A stretch of 37,449 bases of DNA from an uncultured Novosphingobium sp. (GCA_946886365.1 CAMPIM010000023.1:1-37449), one strand, 5' to 3'; positions 17,454-25,812 are shown, numbered from the stretch's first letter. A program made the numbers and translations. The notes: generated by a model not told the origin, from the letters alone.

Positions 17454-18272
17454 GTGAGCGCACCATTTCGTTTTCCGCGCTTCTTTGTGACGAACCCCAG
17501 CCCGTGCCCCTATATTCCGGGCCGGAGCGAGCGGAAGGTCTTTACCGAACTTAACGGGGACAATGCGTCGGAACTTAACGATGCGCTCGGCCGCATCGGC
17601 TTTCGCCGCAGCCAGAATGTCGCGTACCGGCCAAGTTGCGCCGATTGCTCCGCCTGCGTGTCGGTTCGCGTGGTGGCAGGAGAGTTCACGGCCAACGCGA
17701 CGCAGCGCAAACTCATTCGCCGCAACAGCGATTTGATCGTCACGGCATGCAAGCCATGGTCGACCGAGGAGCAATTCGAACTGCTCCAGCGCTATCTGAA
17801 GGCCCGCCATCCGGGCGGCGGCATGACCGAGATGGACGAGATGGATTTCGCCGACATGGTCGAACAGACCCCGGTCGAAAGCCATGTCGTCGAATATCGC
17901 GAGCCCGGCAAGAATGGCCGCCCCGGCAAGTTGATCGGTGCATGCCTGACCGACCGGCAGGGCGATGGCCTGTCGATGATCTACAGCTTCTTCGACACGG
18001 AGTTGGAGCACCGCAAGGGCCTGGGCAATTTCATCATCATGGATCACATCCTGCGCGCCGCGAAGGCGGGCCTGCCCTATGTCTATCTGGGCTATTGGGT
18101 CGAAGGGTCGCAGCGGATGCAGTATAAGGTCCGCTACCGCCCGTTGGAAAAGCTGAGCCGCAGCGGTTGGGTTCGTTTCGACCCGCAGGAGCAGGCGCAG
18201 GCCATCCGGGGCGTAGTTCCTCGCGACGAACCGCCGTTGCCGATCGAACTGGCGGGCATCTTCCGGAAATAG
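17454..18272 (+). CDS. bpt: Aspartate/glutamate leucyltransferase (N-degron pathway)
   Basis: A 272-residue aminoacyl-tRNA-protein transferase, which adds leucine to proteins with N-terminal Asp or Glu and so marks them for ClpS/ClpAP degradation. The N-terminal ATE domain has SPCPYIPGR and a cysteine cluster (Cys18, 62, 65, 68 in [12 protein letters not shown]); the C-terminal GNAT-like domain holds [19 protein letters not shown] and [18 protein letters not shown]. The length is typical of bacterial Bpt. GTG was chosen as start because the family begins just before the [10 protein letters not shown] segment. A 14-codon ORF starting with ATG at 17413 in another frame stops inside this GTGA. 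The convergent VOC gene follows after 36 bases. Confidence 0.92.
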   Translation: MSAPFRFPRFFVTNPSPCPYIPGRSERKVFTELNGDNASELNDALGRIGFRRSQNVAYRPSCADCSACVSVRVVAGEFTANATQRKLIRRNSDLIVTACKPWSTEEQFELLQRYLKARHPGGGMTEMDEMDFADMVEQTPVESHVVEYREPGKNGRPGKLIGACLTDRQGDGLSMIYSFFDTELEHRKGLGNFIIMDHILRAAKAGLPYVYLGYWVEGSQRMQYKVRYRPLEKLSRSGWVRFDPQEQAQAIRGVVPRDEPPLPIELAGIFRK

Positions 18273-18308
18273 CCCCCTCGGCCTCGACCGCCACAAGGCT
18301 GCATGCGT

Positions 18309-18686
18309 CTATCTCGCGGCAAAGGTCACAGCCTCGATCTTGTTTCCATCCGGATCGCGCACGAACGCCCCGTAATAATGGGCGTCGTAATTGGGGCGAA
18401 CGCCCGGCGTGCCCTCGTCCGTTCCGCCAAGTTCCAGCGCCAGTCGATAGAACTCGCGGACGGCTTCGCGATCGGCCGCTTCGAAACAGATATGAATGCC
18501 GTTGCCGGGCGACGCTCGATCCCCATTCACGGGCGTTTCGACGCTGAATGCCACGTCCGTCACGCCATAATCCAGTGAATGCGGATAATCGCGTATGTTG
18601 CGATAGCCGAGCAGCGTCATCAGCGGGTTGTAAAACGCCCGCGCGCGTTCGACGTCATTTGTCCCAACCGACACATGATGGATCAT
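18309..18686 (-). CDS. VOC family (glyoxalase/bleomycin-resistance fold) protein
   Basis: A 125-residue protein with the paired beta-alpha-beta-beta-beta modules of the vicinal-oxygen-chelate superfamily. It begins MIHHVSVGTNDVERARAFYN and has GIHICFEA and FVRDPDGNKIEAVTF near the end, positions that usually carry the metal ligands (His, His, Glu). The substrate is unknown. The start at 18686 is supported by GGAGAG six to seven bases upstream, so the eight extra codons of the open frame were dropped. A six-base inverted repeat (CCTGTC 18696-18701, GACAGG 18721-18726) overlaps that ribosome-binding site. Confidence 0.83.
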   Translation of the reverse strand: MIHHVSVGTNDVERARAFYNPLMTLLGYRNIRDYPHSLDYGVTDVAFSVETPVNGDRASPGNGIHICFEAADREAVREFYRLALELGGTDEGTPGVRPNYDAHYYGAFVRDPDGNKIEAVTFAAR

Positions 18687-18740
18687 GCCGTCTCTCCTGT
18701 CCTTGCTCACTGGGTCTTCAGACAGGCTAAACCCCTGATC

Positions 18741-19592
18741 CTATTTGCAGTTGCACCTGCGTTTGACGCCATGGCGACGCGTCGTCGTTTCGGTCACGTA
18801 GCTGGTGGTAGTGACCGTCGGCGTGATCACCACTGTCGTTGTCGTGGCACCCGGATAATAATAGCCGCCCGCAATGTAGCCTGGGGCCTGTGTCGTCGTC
18901 ACCACCGGGGCGCCGGGGCCATCATGCCGGACGATGGGCGGGGGTGCACCATAGGACGGAGCGTCATAATCCACCCCATAGTTACTGCGCGCCTCGCCTT
19001 CGAAACGGCCTTCATATTCGCCGCTCACCGTGCGGCCGTTTTCGTCACGCCAGGTGCCGGTCCAGCGCCCTTCATATTCATGGGGCGGGGGCGGAGGCCC
19101 GTCATGCGCGGTCACGTCATCATCATAGGGGACGCCGGGCCGATCCGGTTCATGATCGCGCGCATCCCAATCGATGTCGCTGCGATGATCCCGGACGCGG
19201 CCGTGACGATCGACCATCACGGCGTCGTCATAATAGCGGGACCAACCATAGCCATCGGCGGGCGCAGGCAGGCCATAGCGTCCATAATTGCCGATCCGGT
19301 AGGTGGGGCTCACCCAATAGGATGGCAGGACGTAGCCCATGACCGGCCGCCGGTAAGCGCCCCAACCGCCCGGCGCATACCAGCCCGCGAACCAGCGACC
19401 CTGAACGCGCGGACCCCAGCGGTGGACCATCGTTCCGCGGTGCATTCCGGCATGAACCGGCCGCATGCCGGAAAAACTCTTGCCCAGGACAGGGGGCGTT
19501 GCGCCAGTCCCGGCGGCATCACCTGCTAAAGCCGGTGTAGCGAGGCCGAGGGCAAGGCCCGTGCCCGCCAGCATGATGCTCCAGATCCGCAT
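18741..19592 (-). CDS. RcnB-like exported protein with Tyr/Gly- and Thr-rich tail
   Basis: A 283-residue exported protein. Residues 1-23 form a signal peptide (cleavage ALA-GD). The middle contains VLPSYW, YGLPAPADGYGWSRYYDDAVMVDRHGRVRD, the core of the RcnB-type periplasmic domain known from nickel/cobalt homeostasis, followed by a Pro-rich linker, EYEGRWTGTWRDENGRTVSGEY and a low-complexity tail rich in Tyr, Gly, Thr and Val, ending in basic residues and two cysteines. A role in envelope or metal homeostasis can only be guessed. The start is supported by GGGGAG about six bases upstream. Confidence 0.75.
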   Translation of the reverse strand: MRIWSIMLAGTGLALGLATPALAGDAAGTGATPPVLGKSFSGMRPVHAGMHRGTMVHRWGPRVQGRWFAGWYAPGGWGAYRRPVMGYVLPSYWVSPTYRIGNYGRYGLPAPADGYGWSRYYDDAVMVDRHGRVRDHRSDIDWDARDHEPDRPGVPYDDDVTAHDGPPPPPHEYEGRWTGTWRDENGRTVSGEYEGRFEGEARSNYGVDYDAPSYGAPPPIVRHDGPGAPVVTTTQAPGYIAGGYYYPGATTTTVVITPTVTTTSYVTETTTRRHGVKRRCNCK

Positions 19593-19677
19593 GCAAAACT
19601 CCCCGTTGTTCATGGCTGCCTTGAGCATGGCCGTGACGTTAACGGCTGGTTTAGCATGATGATCCGCCTCGATCCAC

Positions 19678-19695
19678 GCGGGGGGAACGCCCCGC
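19678..19695 (-). terminator. GC-rich hairpin downstream of msrC
   Basis: GCGGGG (19678-19683) and CCCCGC (19690-19695) form a six-pair stem with a six-base loop, 24 bases past the msrC stop on the minus strand. No T run follows, so this is at best a weak terminator. Confidence 0.3.
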
Positions 19696-19719
19696 CTGTC
19701 CCGAAACGGAGCAGCGCGG

Positions 19720-20205
19720 TTAAGCGAGCCGAGGGCCAATCCGTTCGATCAGCATCTCAAGCCCATTCTGGTCGGCGATATCGAAACGCGCCGGGACAGG
19801 GCTATCGAGGTCAAGCACCGCAATGACGCGGCCATCGACCGTCACGGGCACGACGATCTCCGACGCGCTGGCCGCATCACAGGCGATGTGGCCGGGGAAA
19901 GCGTGGACATCCTCGACCAGCTGCGTCTCTCCCGTTGCCGCCGCCGTGCCGCAGACGCCCCGGCCCAAGGGAATGCGGATGCATGCTGGCTTCCCCTGAA
20001 ACGGGCCAAGCACCAGTTCACCTTCTACCATGCGATAGAAGCCTGCCCAGTTAAGGTCCGGAAGAAATTGCCAAATTAGCGCCGCGACATTGGCCATGTT
20101 GGCGATCGCATCGGGCTCGCCGTCCGTCACTGCCTCTACTGCCGACAGGAGGTCCGCATAGAGCGTTGACTTGTCGCCATCGGCTGGCGCCTTGAAATCA
20201 AACAT
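19720..20205 (-). CDS. msrC: Free methionine-(R)-sulfoxide reductase (GAF domain)
   Basis: A 161-residue single-GAF protein matching fRMsr/YebR, which reduces free methionine-R-sulfoxide using a cysteine relay. The three active cysteines are present as Cys75 (GKPACIRIPL), Cys85 (GRGVCGTAAA) and Cys109 (GHIACDAAS); their spacing equals that of the E. coli enzyme (84, 94, 118). DLDSP near the end is also typical. GAGGAC six bases upstream supports the start, nine bases after arfB. It is the last gene of the rluA-arfB-msrC unit. Confidence 0.92.
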   Translation of the reverse strand: MFDFKAPADGDKSTLYADLLSAVEAVTDGEPDAIANMANVAALIWQFLPDLNWAGFYRMVEGELVLGPFQGKPACIRIPLGRGVCGTAAATGETQLVEDVHAFPGHIACDAASASEIVVPVTVDGRVIAVLDLDSPVPARFDIADQNGLEMLIERIGPRLA

Positions 20206-20214
20206 TGGCAGTCC

Positions 20215-20622
20215 TCAATCCATCCGCACCTTGCCACGCCCCTGCTTCACTGAACTGCGCGCCTTCTTGGCGTCCACGCGGCGTGCCTTTGCCGCCTTGC
20301 CCGGCTTCGTGGCGATGCGCCGGGGATCGCGTTTGTACGCCTCGGCTATCATCTCGGCCAGCCGGTCGCGGGCATCCTGACGATTGGCCTCCTGCGTGCG
20401 GAAACGGGACGCCTGGATCACTATCTCCCCGCCAGAGGTCAGGCGTGATCCCGCCAGCTCCTTTATTTTCCGATATGCATGGACCGGCAATCCCAGCCGA
20501 TAGAGCGCCACCCTTAGTTGAACCGCAGTGGCGACCTTGTTGACATTTTGCCCGCCGGGACCGCCAGCGGTGATGAAACGCTCCTCCAGCGCATCTTCCG
20601 GAATGTCAAAGTCCGGCATCAT
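20215..20622 (-). CDS. arfB: Alternative ribosome-rescue factor ArfB (peptidyl-tRNA hydrolase)
   Basis: A 135-residue YaeJ/ArfB protein, which enters stalled ribosomes and hydrolyses peptidyl-tRNA. The catalytic GGQ is at residues 23-25 (TAGGPGGQNVNK), followed by an RF1-like fold (RLTSGGEIVIQASRFRTQEAN), and the C-terminal tail is strongly basic (KPGKAAKARRVDAKK), as needed to sit in the mRNA channel. Of two adjacent ATGs the first (20622) has GGAG seven bases upstream. It overlaps the end of the pseudouridine synthase gene by 17 bases, so the two are coupled. Confidence 0.93.
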   Translation of the reverse strand: MMPDFDIPEDALEERFITAGGPGGQNVNKVATAVQLRVALYRLGLPVHAYRKIKELAGSRLTSGGEIVIQASRFRTQEANRQDARDRLAEMIAEAYKRDPRRIATKPGKAAKARRVDAKKARSSVKQGRGKVRMD

Positions 20623-21283
20623 CCAGATACTCCGGCCCGAAACCAGCCGCCGCAAAGGTGGCGGGCAGGGGAGCTGTCGCCTCTGCTGGAGCCTTGCTCC
20701 CGCGCGGGACGCTGAGGAAACGGCTGTGTAGCAGCATTGGTCCCTCGCCGGTGCCATATACCGGGTCGCCAGCGATGGCGAAGCCCAAGCCATATAATGT
20801 ATGAGCGCGAATCTGATGGGTTCGTCCGGTGCGTGGTGTGAAGACCATCAGCGAGCGGCCGTCCTTCACCGCCAGCTTTCGCCATTCGGTCACGGCGGAC
20901 TTTCCTTCCTTCGCCGCGATAATGCGCCAGCCCTTGGCCGCGCTGCTGACTTTCTTCAGCGACAGTTCGATGACGCCGCTTTCCGCGTCCGGCACGCCGT
21001 CCACGACCGCGACATAGCGCTTGCTGACCGTTCCTGCCTCAAACTCGGCGGCATAGCGCTTGTGCGCCTTGGGATTGCGCGCCAGCAGCAGGCAACCGCT
21101 GGTGTCCCGATCCAGCCGATGCACCGGCAGGGGCCAGCGTTGAAAACCGAAGGTCAGGGACGAAAGGTGGTTCTCCAGGCTCAGCGAACCGTCGCGCGGC
21201 GCATCGACCGGCAAGCCGGCGGGCTTGTCGAGAATGATGGCTTCACCATCGATGAAGAGAACTCGGTCATGCAATAGGGTCAA
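20606..21283 (-). CDS. RluA-family RNA pseudouridine synthase
   Basis: About 225 residues with the RluA catalytic motif HRLDRDTSG (residues 55-63, catalytic Asp58), IILDKPAGLPV near the start, and TGRTHQIRAHTLYGLG followed by IAGDPVYG. It converts uridine to pseudouridine in rRNA or tRNA; which site cannot be told. There is no S4 domain. The start is uncertain: the frame is open to 21388, but that stretch overlaps the divergent acyltransferase gene. TTG at 21283 with an upstream GGAA gives the N-terminus MTLLHDRVLFIDGE, and TTG at 21274 is an alternative. Confidence 0.87.
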   Translation of the reverse strand: MTLLHDRVLFIDGEAIILDKPAGLPVDAPRDGSLSLENHLSSLTFGFQRWPLPVHRLDRDTSGCLLLARNPKAHKRYAAEFEAGTVSKRYVAVVDGVPDAESGVIELSLKKVSSAAKGWRIIAAKEGKSAVTEWRKLAVKDGRSLMVFTPRTGRTHQIRAHTLYGLGFAIAGDPVYGTGEGPMLLHSRFLSVPRGSKAPAEATAPLPATFAAAGFGPEYLDDAGL

Positions 21284-21348
21284 GGAGTGGTTCCGGGAGC
21301 AGTTGGAAAGATTGACGGATGCGCGCTGTCCTATAGGGCGTGGAAGCC

Positions 21349-22332
21349 ATGGAGAACAGGGGGAACGAGGTCCAGCACAAGTCGCCATCGGAACGGATGC
21401 AGGGTGGCGGGCGGCTGGAATGGATCGACGTAGCGCGCGGCATTGGCATCATCGCCGTGGTGGCCGGACATGTGTGGAGAAGCGGCCCCCTCCGGGATGC
21501 GCTCTATAGCTTTCATATGCCGCTATTCTTCCTGCTGTCCGGCCTGCTGTCCCGGCCACAGTCGCCCGGACGTTTCGCGTTACGGCAATTGGCGTCGCAG
21601 ATGCGCCCCTATGCGGCCTTCCTCGCATTGCTGATCATCGCGGATCAGATCATCGAGCCAATGAAGGGGCAGCGGCCTATATTCAACCAATGGCCGGATG
21701 ATATGTTGCCGATCCTTCTTGGCGGATCATGGCTGCGCGGTCCCTACACGATATTCTGGTTCGTGCCCTGCCTGATGGCCGCGCGCATCCTGTTCAACGC
21801 GTTGCTGTCCCGTTGGCCCGATCCTCTCGACCGGCGCTGGTTTATCGCAATCCTACCTGTCCTAATTGTAGCCTATGTAGCAGGGGAGGTTACGCAAACG
21901 TCCGTGCTGGGGTTGCTGACGGTGCCCATGGCCCTTGTACTGCTCTGGATCGGAGCCGTATGGCAGCAGGTGCCGTGGAGGTATTGGATGTGGCTCCCCT
22001 TGGGCGCGCTGGCGCTGGCGGGGCTATCCGGTCTGCTTCCCACGCTTAACATGAAGGCCGCCGATTACGGGTGGCCGATCCTGTCGCTTGCTTCGGCTGT
22101 GGCGACGTCTCTGCTGATTTTCCGCATTTCGGTCCATGTTGCGCCTTTTGGCGGATGGTTCGTGGCGGTGGGCAGGGCCTCACTTGTCATCATGTATTTG
22201 CACGTCGCGGTCATCCACTACCTTTCCCCCTATTTGGACAAGCCCTGGTTGCTGCTCCATGCGCTGCTGTTGCCCATCGCCGTCTATTATCTTTTGCGCG
22301 CCAGCCCGGTCGGCGGTCGCCTGTTCCTCTGA
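21349..22332 (+). CDS. Acyltransferase family 3 membrane protein
   Basis: About 327 residues with ten or so membrane helices, of the OafA/fucose O-acetyltransferase type. The family start RLEWIDVARGIGIIAVVAGHVW includes the conserved catalytic-type His, and FHMPLFFLLSGLLSRP follows. Such enzymes O-acetylate cell-surface glycans, so it may act on the polymer of the upstream cluster, though it lies 8 kb away. Start choice is uncertain: ATG at 21349, GTG at 21340 and ATG at 21397 are all in frame and none has a strong Shine-Dalgarno. Its 5' region faces the rluA-like gene. Confidence 0.85.
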   Translation: MENRGNEVQHKSPSERMQGGGRLEWIDVARGIGIIAVVAGHVWRSGPLRDALYSFHMPLFFLLSGLLSRPQSPGRFALRQLASQMRPYAAFLALLIIADQIIEPMKGQRPIFNQWPDDMLPILLGGSWLRGPYTIFWFVPCLMAARILFNALLSRWPDPLDRRWFIAILPVLIVAYVAGEVTQTSVLGLLTVPMALVLLWIGAVWQQVPWRYWMWLPLGALALAGLSGLLPTLNMKAADYGWPILSLASAVATSLLIFRISVHVAPFGGWFVAVGRASLVIMYLHVAVIHYLSPYLDKPWLLLHALLLPIAVYYLLRASPVGGRLFL

Positions 22333-22368
22333 AAAAAGAGGCCGGTGCATCCATCCTATGCACCGGCC
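22332..22368 (-). terminator. Strong intrinsic terminator for wrbA (possibly bidirectional)
   Basis: GGCCGGTGCAT (22340-22350) and ATGCACCGGCC (22358-22368) form a perfect 11-pair stem with a seven-base loop. On the minus strand the stem is followed by TCTTTTTTC, so it ends the wrbA transcript. It also lies just beyond the acyltransferase stop on the + strand, where the tail is less T-rich. Confidence 0.85.
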
Positions 22369-22436
22369 CCTATCGTTGTGCCTTGCGACCCAAGGCTCAA
22401 CCGCTGCACCGAGAGGGGAAGAGTGCAGCCAAATTT

Positions 22437-23036
22437 CTACCCGTGCAGCTTGATCGCCGTCTCCGCGATCCGCCGTCCCTGATACCGGGCGCCTTCCAGT
22501 TCATCCTCGTCAGGCTGCCGGCTGCCGTCGCTATGCGCGATAGTCGTGGCGCCATAGGGTGCGCCGCCACGCACCTTGTCGACGCCCATCTGCCCGGCGT
22601 GGCCATAGTCCAGCCCCACGATCACCATGCCGAAATGCAGCAGATTGGTGATGATCGAGAATAAAGTCGTTTCCTGCCCGCCATGCTGGCTGGCAGTAGA
22701 TGTGAAGGCGCCGCCCACTTTTCCGTTAAGTGCGCCGCGCGCCCAAAGGCCGCCTGCCTGATCAAGGAAAGCTGCCATCTGGCTCGACATGCGGCCGAAG
22801 CGGGTGCCGGTACCGATGATGATTGCATCATAGTCGGCAAGTTCCGCCACGGTCGCCAGCGGCGCATCCTGCTCCAGCTTGAAGCCCGCATTTCGGGCGA
22901 CCTCCAAAGGCGCGGTTTCAGGAACTCGCCTGATGTCAACCTGAGCGCCAGCGGCGGCCGCGCCTTCCGCAACGGCCTTTGCCATCGTTTCGATGTGGCC
23001 GTAGGACGAATAATAGAGAACCAGCACCTTAGCCAT
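22437..23036 (-). CDS. wrbA: NAD(P)H:quinone oxidoreductase, type IV (WrbA)
   Basis: A 199-residue flavodoxin-like protein, the usual WrbA length, reducing quinones by two electrons and protecting against redox cycling. The FMN phosphate loop is [12 protein letters not shown] near the N-terminus, followed by [19 protein letters not shown] and [14 protein letters not shown]. The start is supported by GGAG seven bases upstream; nine extra codons of open frame were dropped. It follows the pirin gene on the same strand after 113 bases that include a long hairpin, so the two may be partly co-transcribed. Confidence 0.94.
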   Translation of the reverse strand: MAKVLVLYYSSYGHIETMAKAVAEGAAAAGAQVDIRRVPETAPLEVARNAGFKLEQDAPLATVAELADYDAIIIGTGTRFGRMSSQMAAFLDQAGGLWARGALNGKVGGAFTSTASQHGGQETTLFSIITNLLHFGMVIVGLDYGHAGQMGVDKVRGGAPYGATTIAHSDGSRQPDEDELEGARYQGRRIAETAIKLHG

Positions 23037-23094
23037 GAAGTGTCTCCAGTCTTGGTAATGCATTGATCGGAAAAAGGTTTCTTGAATAATGCGA

Positions 23095-23131
23095 CCGCTC
23101 GCCCCCTTAGGGGGGCAAGGTGAGCGAGCGG
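23095..23131 (-). terminator. Long hairpin between pirin gene and wrbA
   Basis: CCGCTCGC (23095-23102) pairs with GCGAGCGG (23124-23131), and a nested CCCCC/GGGGG stem lies within. Downstream on the minus strand the sequence is only moderately T-rich (ATTATTC). It could attenuate or end transcription of the pirin gene before wrbA. A second six-pair hairpin (ATAGGC 23135-23140, GCCTAT 23148-23153) covers the pirin stop codon. Confidence 0.5.
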
Positions 23132-23149
23132 CCGATAGGCTTTGCGAGC

Positions 23150-23869
23150 CTATTCGCTATCGACGAGGACGATTTCGCTATCCTCGATCGCGGTAATCGT
23201 GATGGGCTGTCCGCCCAGGATCGCGGCCCCGTCGCGAGCTTCAAAGGTCTGGCCGTTGATCTCGATCCGCCCGGTAGCGGGCACGAGATACAGGTGCCGT
23301 CCCTCGGCGCTTTCATAGGTGACGCTGGTGCCGGCCTTCACCGTGCCGCCCAATAGTCGGGCATCAGCGCGGATGCGTAGTGCGTCCTGATCCTCCGCAT
23401 AGCCGCTGGCGAGCACGACCAGCCGTCCGGCACGATCGCCTTTCGGAAAGGGCTTGGCGCCCCAGCTTGGCGCGTCGCCCTGCGCCTTGGGAATGATCCA
23501 GATTTGGAACAGCGTGCTTGTCTCATCCTCCAGATTATATTCGGAGTGACGGATGCCGGTGCCTGCGCTCATCACCTGTACGTCGCCAGCCTCGGTGCGG
23601 CCCTTGTTGCCCAGGCTGTCCTGATGCGTGATCGCGCCCTTGCGAACATAAGTGACGATTTCCATGTCGCGGTGGGGATGTGGAGGAAATCCGGTGTTCG
23701 CCGCGATTTCATCGTCATTCCACACGCGGATCGCGCCCCAGCCCATGCGGTCGGGGTCATGATAGTCGGCGAAGGAGAAATGATGGCGGGCGTTGAGCCA
23801 GCCATGATCGGCATGACCCAGCGTCTCGAAGGGGCGACGCTCGATGCGGTTTCCTGCGGCGGTGATCAT
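23150..23869 (-). CDS. Pirin family protein (bicupin, quercetinase-like)
   Basis: A 239-residue pirin. The metal-binding cupin motifs are complete: [15 protein letters not shown] (two His) and [10 protein letters not shown] (His and Glu), as in E. coli YhhW/YhaK. Pirins are iron proteins, some with quercetin 2,3-dioxygenase activity, others acting as redox sensors. The C-terminal half is a second cupin ([19 protein letters not shown]). The start at 23869 has AAAGG eight bases upstream. It is divergent from the LysR regulator, the usual arrangement for a regulator and its target. Confidence 0.92.
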   Translation of the reverse strand: MITAAGNRIERRPFETLGHADHGWLNARHHFSFADYHDPDRMGWGAIRVWNDDEIAANTGFPPHPHRDMEIVTYVRKGAITHQDSLGNKGRTEAGDVQVMSAGTGIRHSEYNLEDETSTLFQIWIIPKAQGDAPSWGAKPFPKGDRAGRLVVLASGYAEDQDALRIRADARLLGGTVKAGTSVTYESAEGRHLYLVPATGRIEINGQTFEARDGAAILGGQPITITAIEDSEIVLVDSE

Positions 23870-23889
23870 ATTTGTGCCTTTCGTTGCGG

Positions 23890-23906
23890 CGGGAAAAGCG
23901 TTCCCG
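23890..23906. promoter_or_regulatory. Candidate LysR operator in the pirin/lysR intergenic region
   Basis: CGGGAA-N5-TTCCCG is a perfect 17-bp dyad placed 21 bases upstream of the pirin start and about 70 bases before the regulator. A second, shorter dyad GAAAC-N5-GTTTC lies at 23959-23973 just before the regulator ATG. LysR regulators usually bind a T-N11-A-centred dyad between divergent genes; the assignment to this regulator is inferred. Confidence 0.4.
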
Positions 23907-23977
23907 CTTGCTTGCAACTGATTTAGCGATCAGGATCGTTTCTTAAACCAGCAGCATTGAAACGGATTGTTTCCTTT

Positions 23978-24871
23978 ATGCGTCTTCCTGACCTTGAAGC
24001 CTGGGCGATGTTCGCCGCCGTCGTGGAGCATCGCAGCTTCACCGATGCCGCTAAGGCGCTCAGTGTGTCGAAAGCGACGGTTTCAAAGGCCGTCACACGC
24101 CTTGAGCAGCATCTGGAGACCAGCCTGTTCAATCGCACCAGTCGCCGCCTTGCCCTGACCGAAAGCGGCAAGCGTCTCGCCAGTCACGCCGCCCGGATTT
24201 TCGAGGAAGGGCAGGCGGCGGAGGAAGCTGCTCGCCAGGATACCGACGAACTGTCCGGAACCATTCGGCTAGGCGCGCCGATGACGTTCGGATTACTCCG
24301 CATCGCGCCGCTGGTCGCGCAGTTCGCCAAGCTTCATCCCGCCGTCGACATCAATCTTCATCTCTCTGACGCGCGGATAGACATGATCGAGATGGGGCTC
24401 GACGCCACCCTCCGCATTGCCGACATGCCCGACAGCTCGCTCCGCGCGAGGCGGTTGGGTGACGTCAAGATGCATGTCACCGCTTCTCCCGCCTATTTGG
24501 AGGAGCGGGGCAGGCCCAAGCATCCGTCCGACCTCGGTGCCCACGACTGTCTTTGCTATGCCAATGCGCCGACGCCTGACGTATGGCGCTTCTCGGGACC
24601 GGGGCAGCAGAATGTCGTGATACAGGTAAGGGCGCGCCTAACCGTCAATAGTGGTGAAGCGATGCTGCCCGCGCTCCGGGCAGGCATAGGCGTTGCTCGG
24701 CTGCCCGATTTCATAGTGGGCGAAGCGCTCGCTTCAGGTGAACTGGAGGAGGTCCTGATCGACTGGAGGCCGCCGCCACTTGGCTTGCATCTGGTCACGC
24801 CGCCCTCGCGATTGCGGCCTGCGCGGGTCGAGGCGCTGCTCGACTTCATCGCTCGCAACCACGGTTGCTGA
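23978..24871 (+). CDS. LysR family transcriptional regulator
   Basis: A 297-residue LysR regulator. The winged helix-turn-helix covers about residues 5-64 (FAAVVEHRSFTDAAKALSVS, then KATVSKAVTRLEQHL and LFNRTSRRLALTESG). The rest is the periplasmic-binding-like effector domain, starting GTIRLGAPMTFG. It resembles the LysR subgroup that regulates redox or quinone-linked genes and it is divergent from the pirin and wrbA genes, so I infer that it controls them. ATG at 23978 was preferred over an in-frame TTG at 23957 because the family starts a few residues before the first helix. Confidence 0.92.
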   Translation: MRLPDLEAWAMFAAVVEHRSFTDAAKALSVSKATVSKAVTRLEQHLETSLFNRTSRRLALTESGKRLASHAARIFEEGQAAEEAARQDTDELSGTIRLGAPMTFGLLRIAPLVAQFAKLHPAVDINLHLSDARIDMIEMGLDATLRIADMPDSSLRARRLGDVKMHVTASPAYLEERGRPKHPSDLGAHDCLCYANAPTPDVWRFSGPGQQNVVIQVRARLTVNSGEAMLPALRAGIGVARLPDFIVGEALASGELEEVLIDWRPPPLGLHLVTPPSRLRPARVEALLDFIARNHGC

Positions 24872-24888
24872 AGCTTCGTTGCGCAGGT

Positions 24889-24960
24889 GAATCTATCTTG
24901 ACTCAAAATGAATCACTTCGACAATAAATCTTTTCAAACAGATTCAAATTCCCGCGACTC
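24889..24960. promoter_or_regulatory. ctrA promoter region with five GANTC methylation sites
   Basis: Five GANTC sequences occur at 24889-24893 (GAATC), 24900-24904 (GACTC), 24910-24914 (GAATC), 24941-24945 (GATTC) and 24956-24960 (GACTC). A possible promoter, TTGACT (24898-24903) with GACAAT (24920-24925) at a 16-base spacing, places the second site in the -35 element. In Caulobacter the CcrM methylase acts at GANTC and a site in the ctrA P1 promoter links its firing to chromosome replication. The same logic is inferred here; the site count is read directly. Confidence 0.7.
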
Positions 24961-24975
24961 GCGCATTTCTGCGGG

Positions 24976-24992
24976 TTAGCGAAAAATTAACC
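24976..24992 (+). promoter_or_regulatory. Candidate CtrA binding box upstream of ctrA
   Basis: TTAG-N7-TTAACC differs by one base from the CtrA consensus TTAA-N7-TTAA and ends in the favoured TTAAC. An inverted half-site GGTTAA follows at 25014-25019. The box is about 90 bases before the ctrA start, consistent with autoregulation as at Caulobacter P2. Confidence 0.55.
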
Positions 24993-25080
24993 TTTGTCCT
25001 TCAGAAGTTTTTTGGTTAATGAATTGGAGCAGACGCCGTTCTTAGGGGTTGACGGGATCTGCAAGGACAGGGGCTTCAAT

Positions 25081-25788
25081 ATGCGCGTTCTGCTAATAGA
25101 AGATGAACCGACAACGGCTAAGGCGATCGAGCTTATGCTCACGACCGAAGGCTTCAACGTCTACACTACGGACCTTGGCGAGGAAGGGCTCGACCTTGGT
25201 AAGTTGTATGACTACGACATCATCTGTCTGGATTTGAACCTGCCGGACATGCACGGCTATGACGTGCTGAAGAAGCTCCGCGCCGCCAAGGTGCAGACGC
25301 CGGTGCTTATCCTTTCCGGCATTGCGGAGATGGACAGCAAGGTTCGCTCCTTCGGCTTTGGCGCCGACGATTATGTGACCAAGCCTTTCCACCGTGAAGA
25401 GCTGATCGCGCGCATTCATGCCGTGGTTCGCCGGTCCAAGGGCCACTCGCAGTCGGTCATCCGGACGGGCAAGCTGGCGGTCAATCTGGACGCCAAGACC
25501 GTGGAAGTGGACGGCAACCGCGTCCACCTGACCGGCAAGGAATATGCAATGCTGGAGCTGCTCTCGCTCCGCAAGGGCACGACCCTGACCAAGGAGATGT
25601 TCCTTAACCATCTCTATGGCGGCATGGACGAGCCTGAACTCAAGATCATCGACGTCTTCATCTGCAAGCTGCGCAAGAAACTTGCTTTGGCATGCAGTGG
25701 CGACAATTATATCGAAACCGTCTGGGGTCGTGGCTATGTGCTGCGCGATCCTGATGAAGCGGAAGAGGTCGCGACCAAGGTCGCCTGA
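25081..25788 (+). CDS. ctrA: Cell-cycle response regulator CtrA
   Basis: A 235-residue OmpR-type regulator, nearly colinear with Caulobacter CtrA. The receiver domain starts MRVLLIEDE, has the phosphoacceptor Asp51 (CLDLNLPDM) and the conserved Lys in DDYVTKPFH. The DNA-binding winged helix (about 125-230) keeps the characteristic stretches [40 protein letters not shown] and [13 protein letters not shown]. CtrA controls motility, division and replication genes in alphaproteobacteria. The C-terminus ends in VA, not the AA that serves as a ClpXP signal in Caulobacter, so proteolytic control may differ. AGGGG seven bases upstream supports the start; 29 extra codons of open frame lie in the promoter region. 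Confidence 0.97.
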   Translation: MRVLLIEDEPTTAKAIELMLTTEGFNVYTTDLGEEGLDLGKLYDYDIICLDLNLPDMHGYDVLKKLRAAKVQTPVLILSGIAEMDSKVRSFGFGADDYVTKPFHREELIARIHAVVRRSKGHSQSVIRTGKLAVNLDAKTVEVDGNRVHLTGKEYAMLELLSLRKGTTLTKEMFLNHLYGGMDEPELKIIDVFICKLRKKLALACSGDNYIETVWGRGYVLRDPDEAEEVATKVA

Positions 25789-25812
25789 CCCTGCAACCTT
25801 GCGCGGGTGTTA

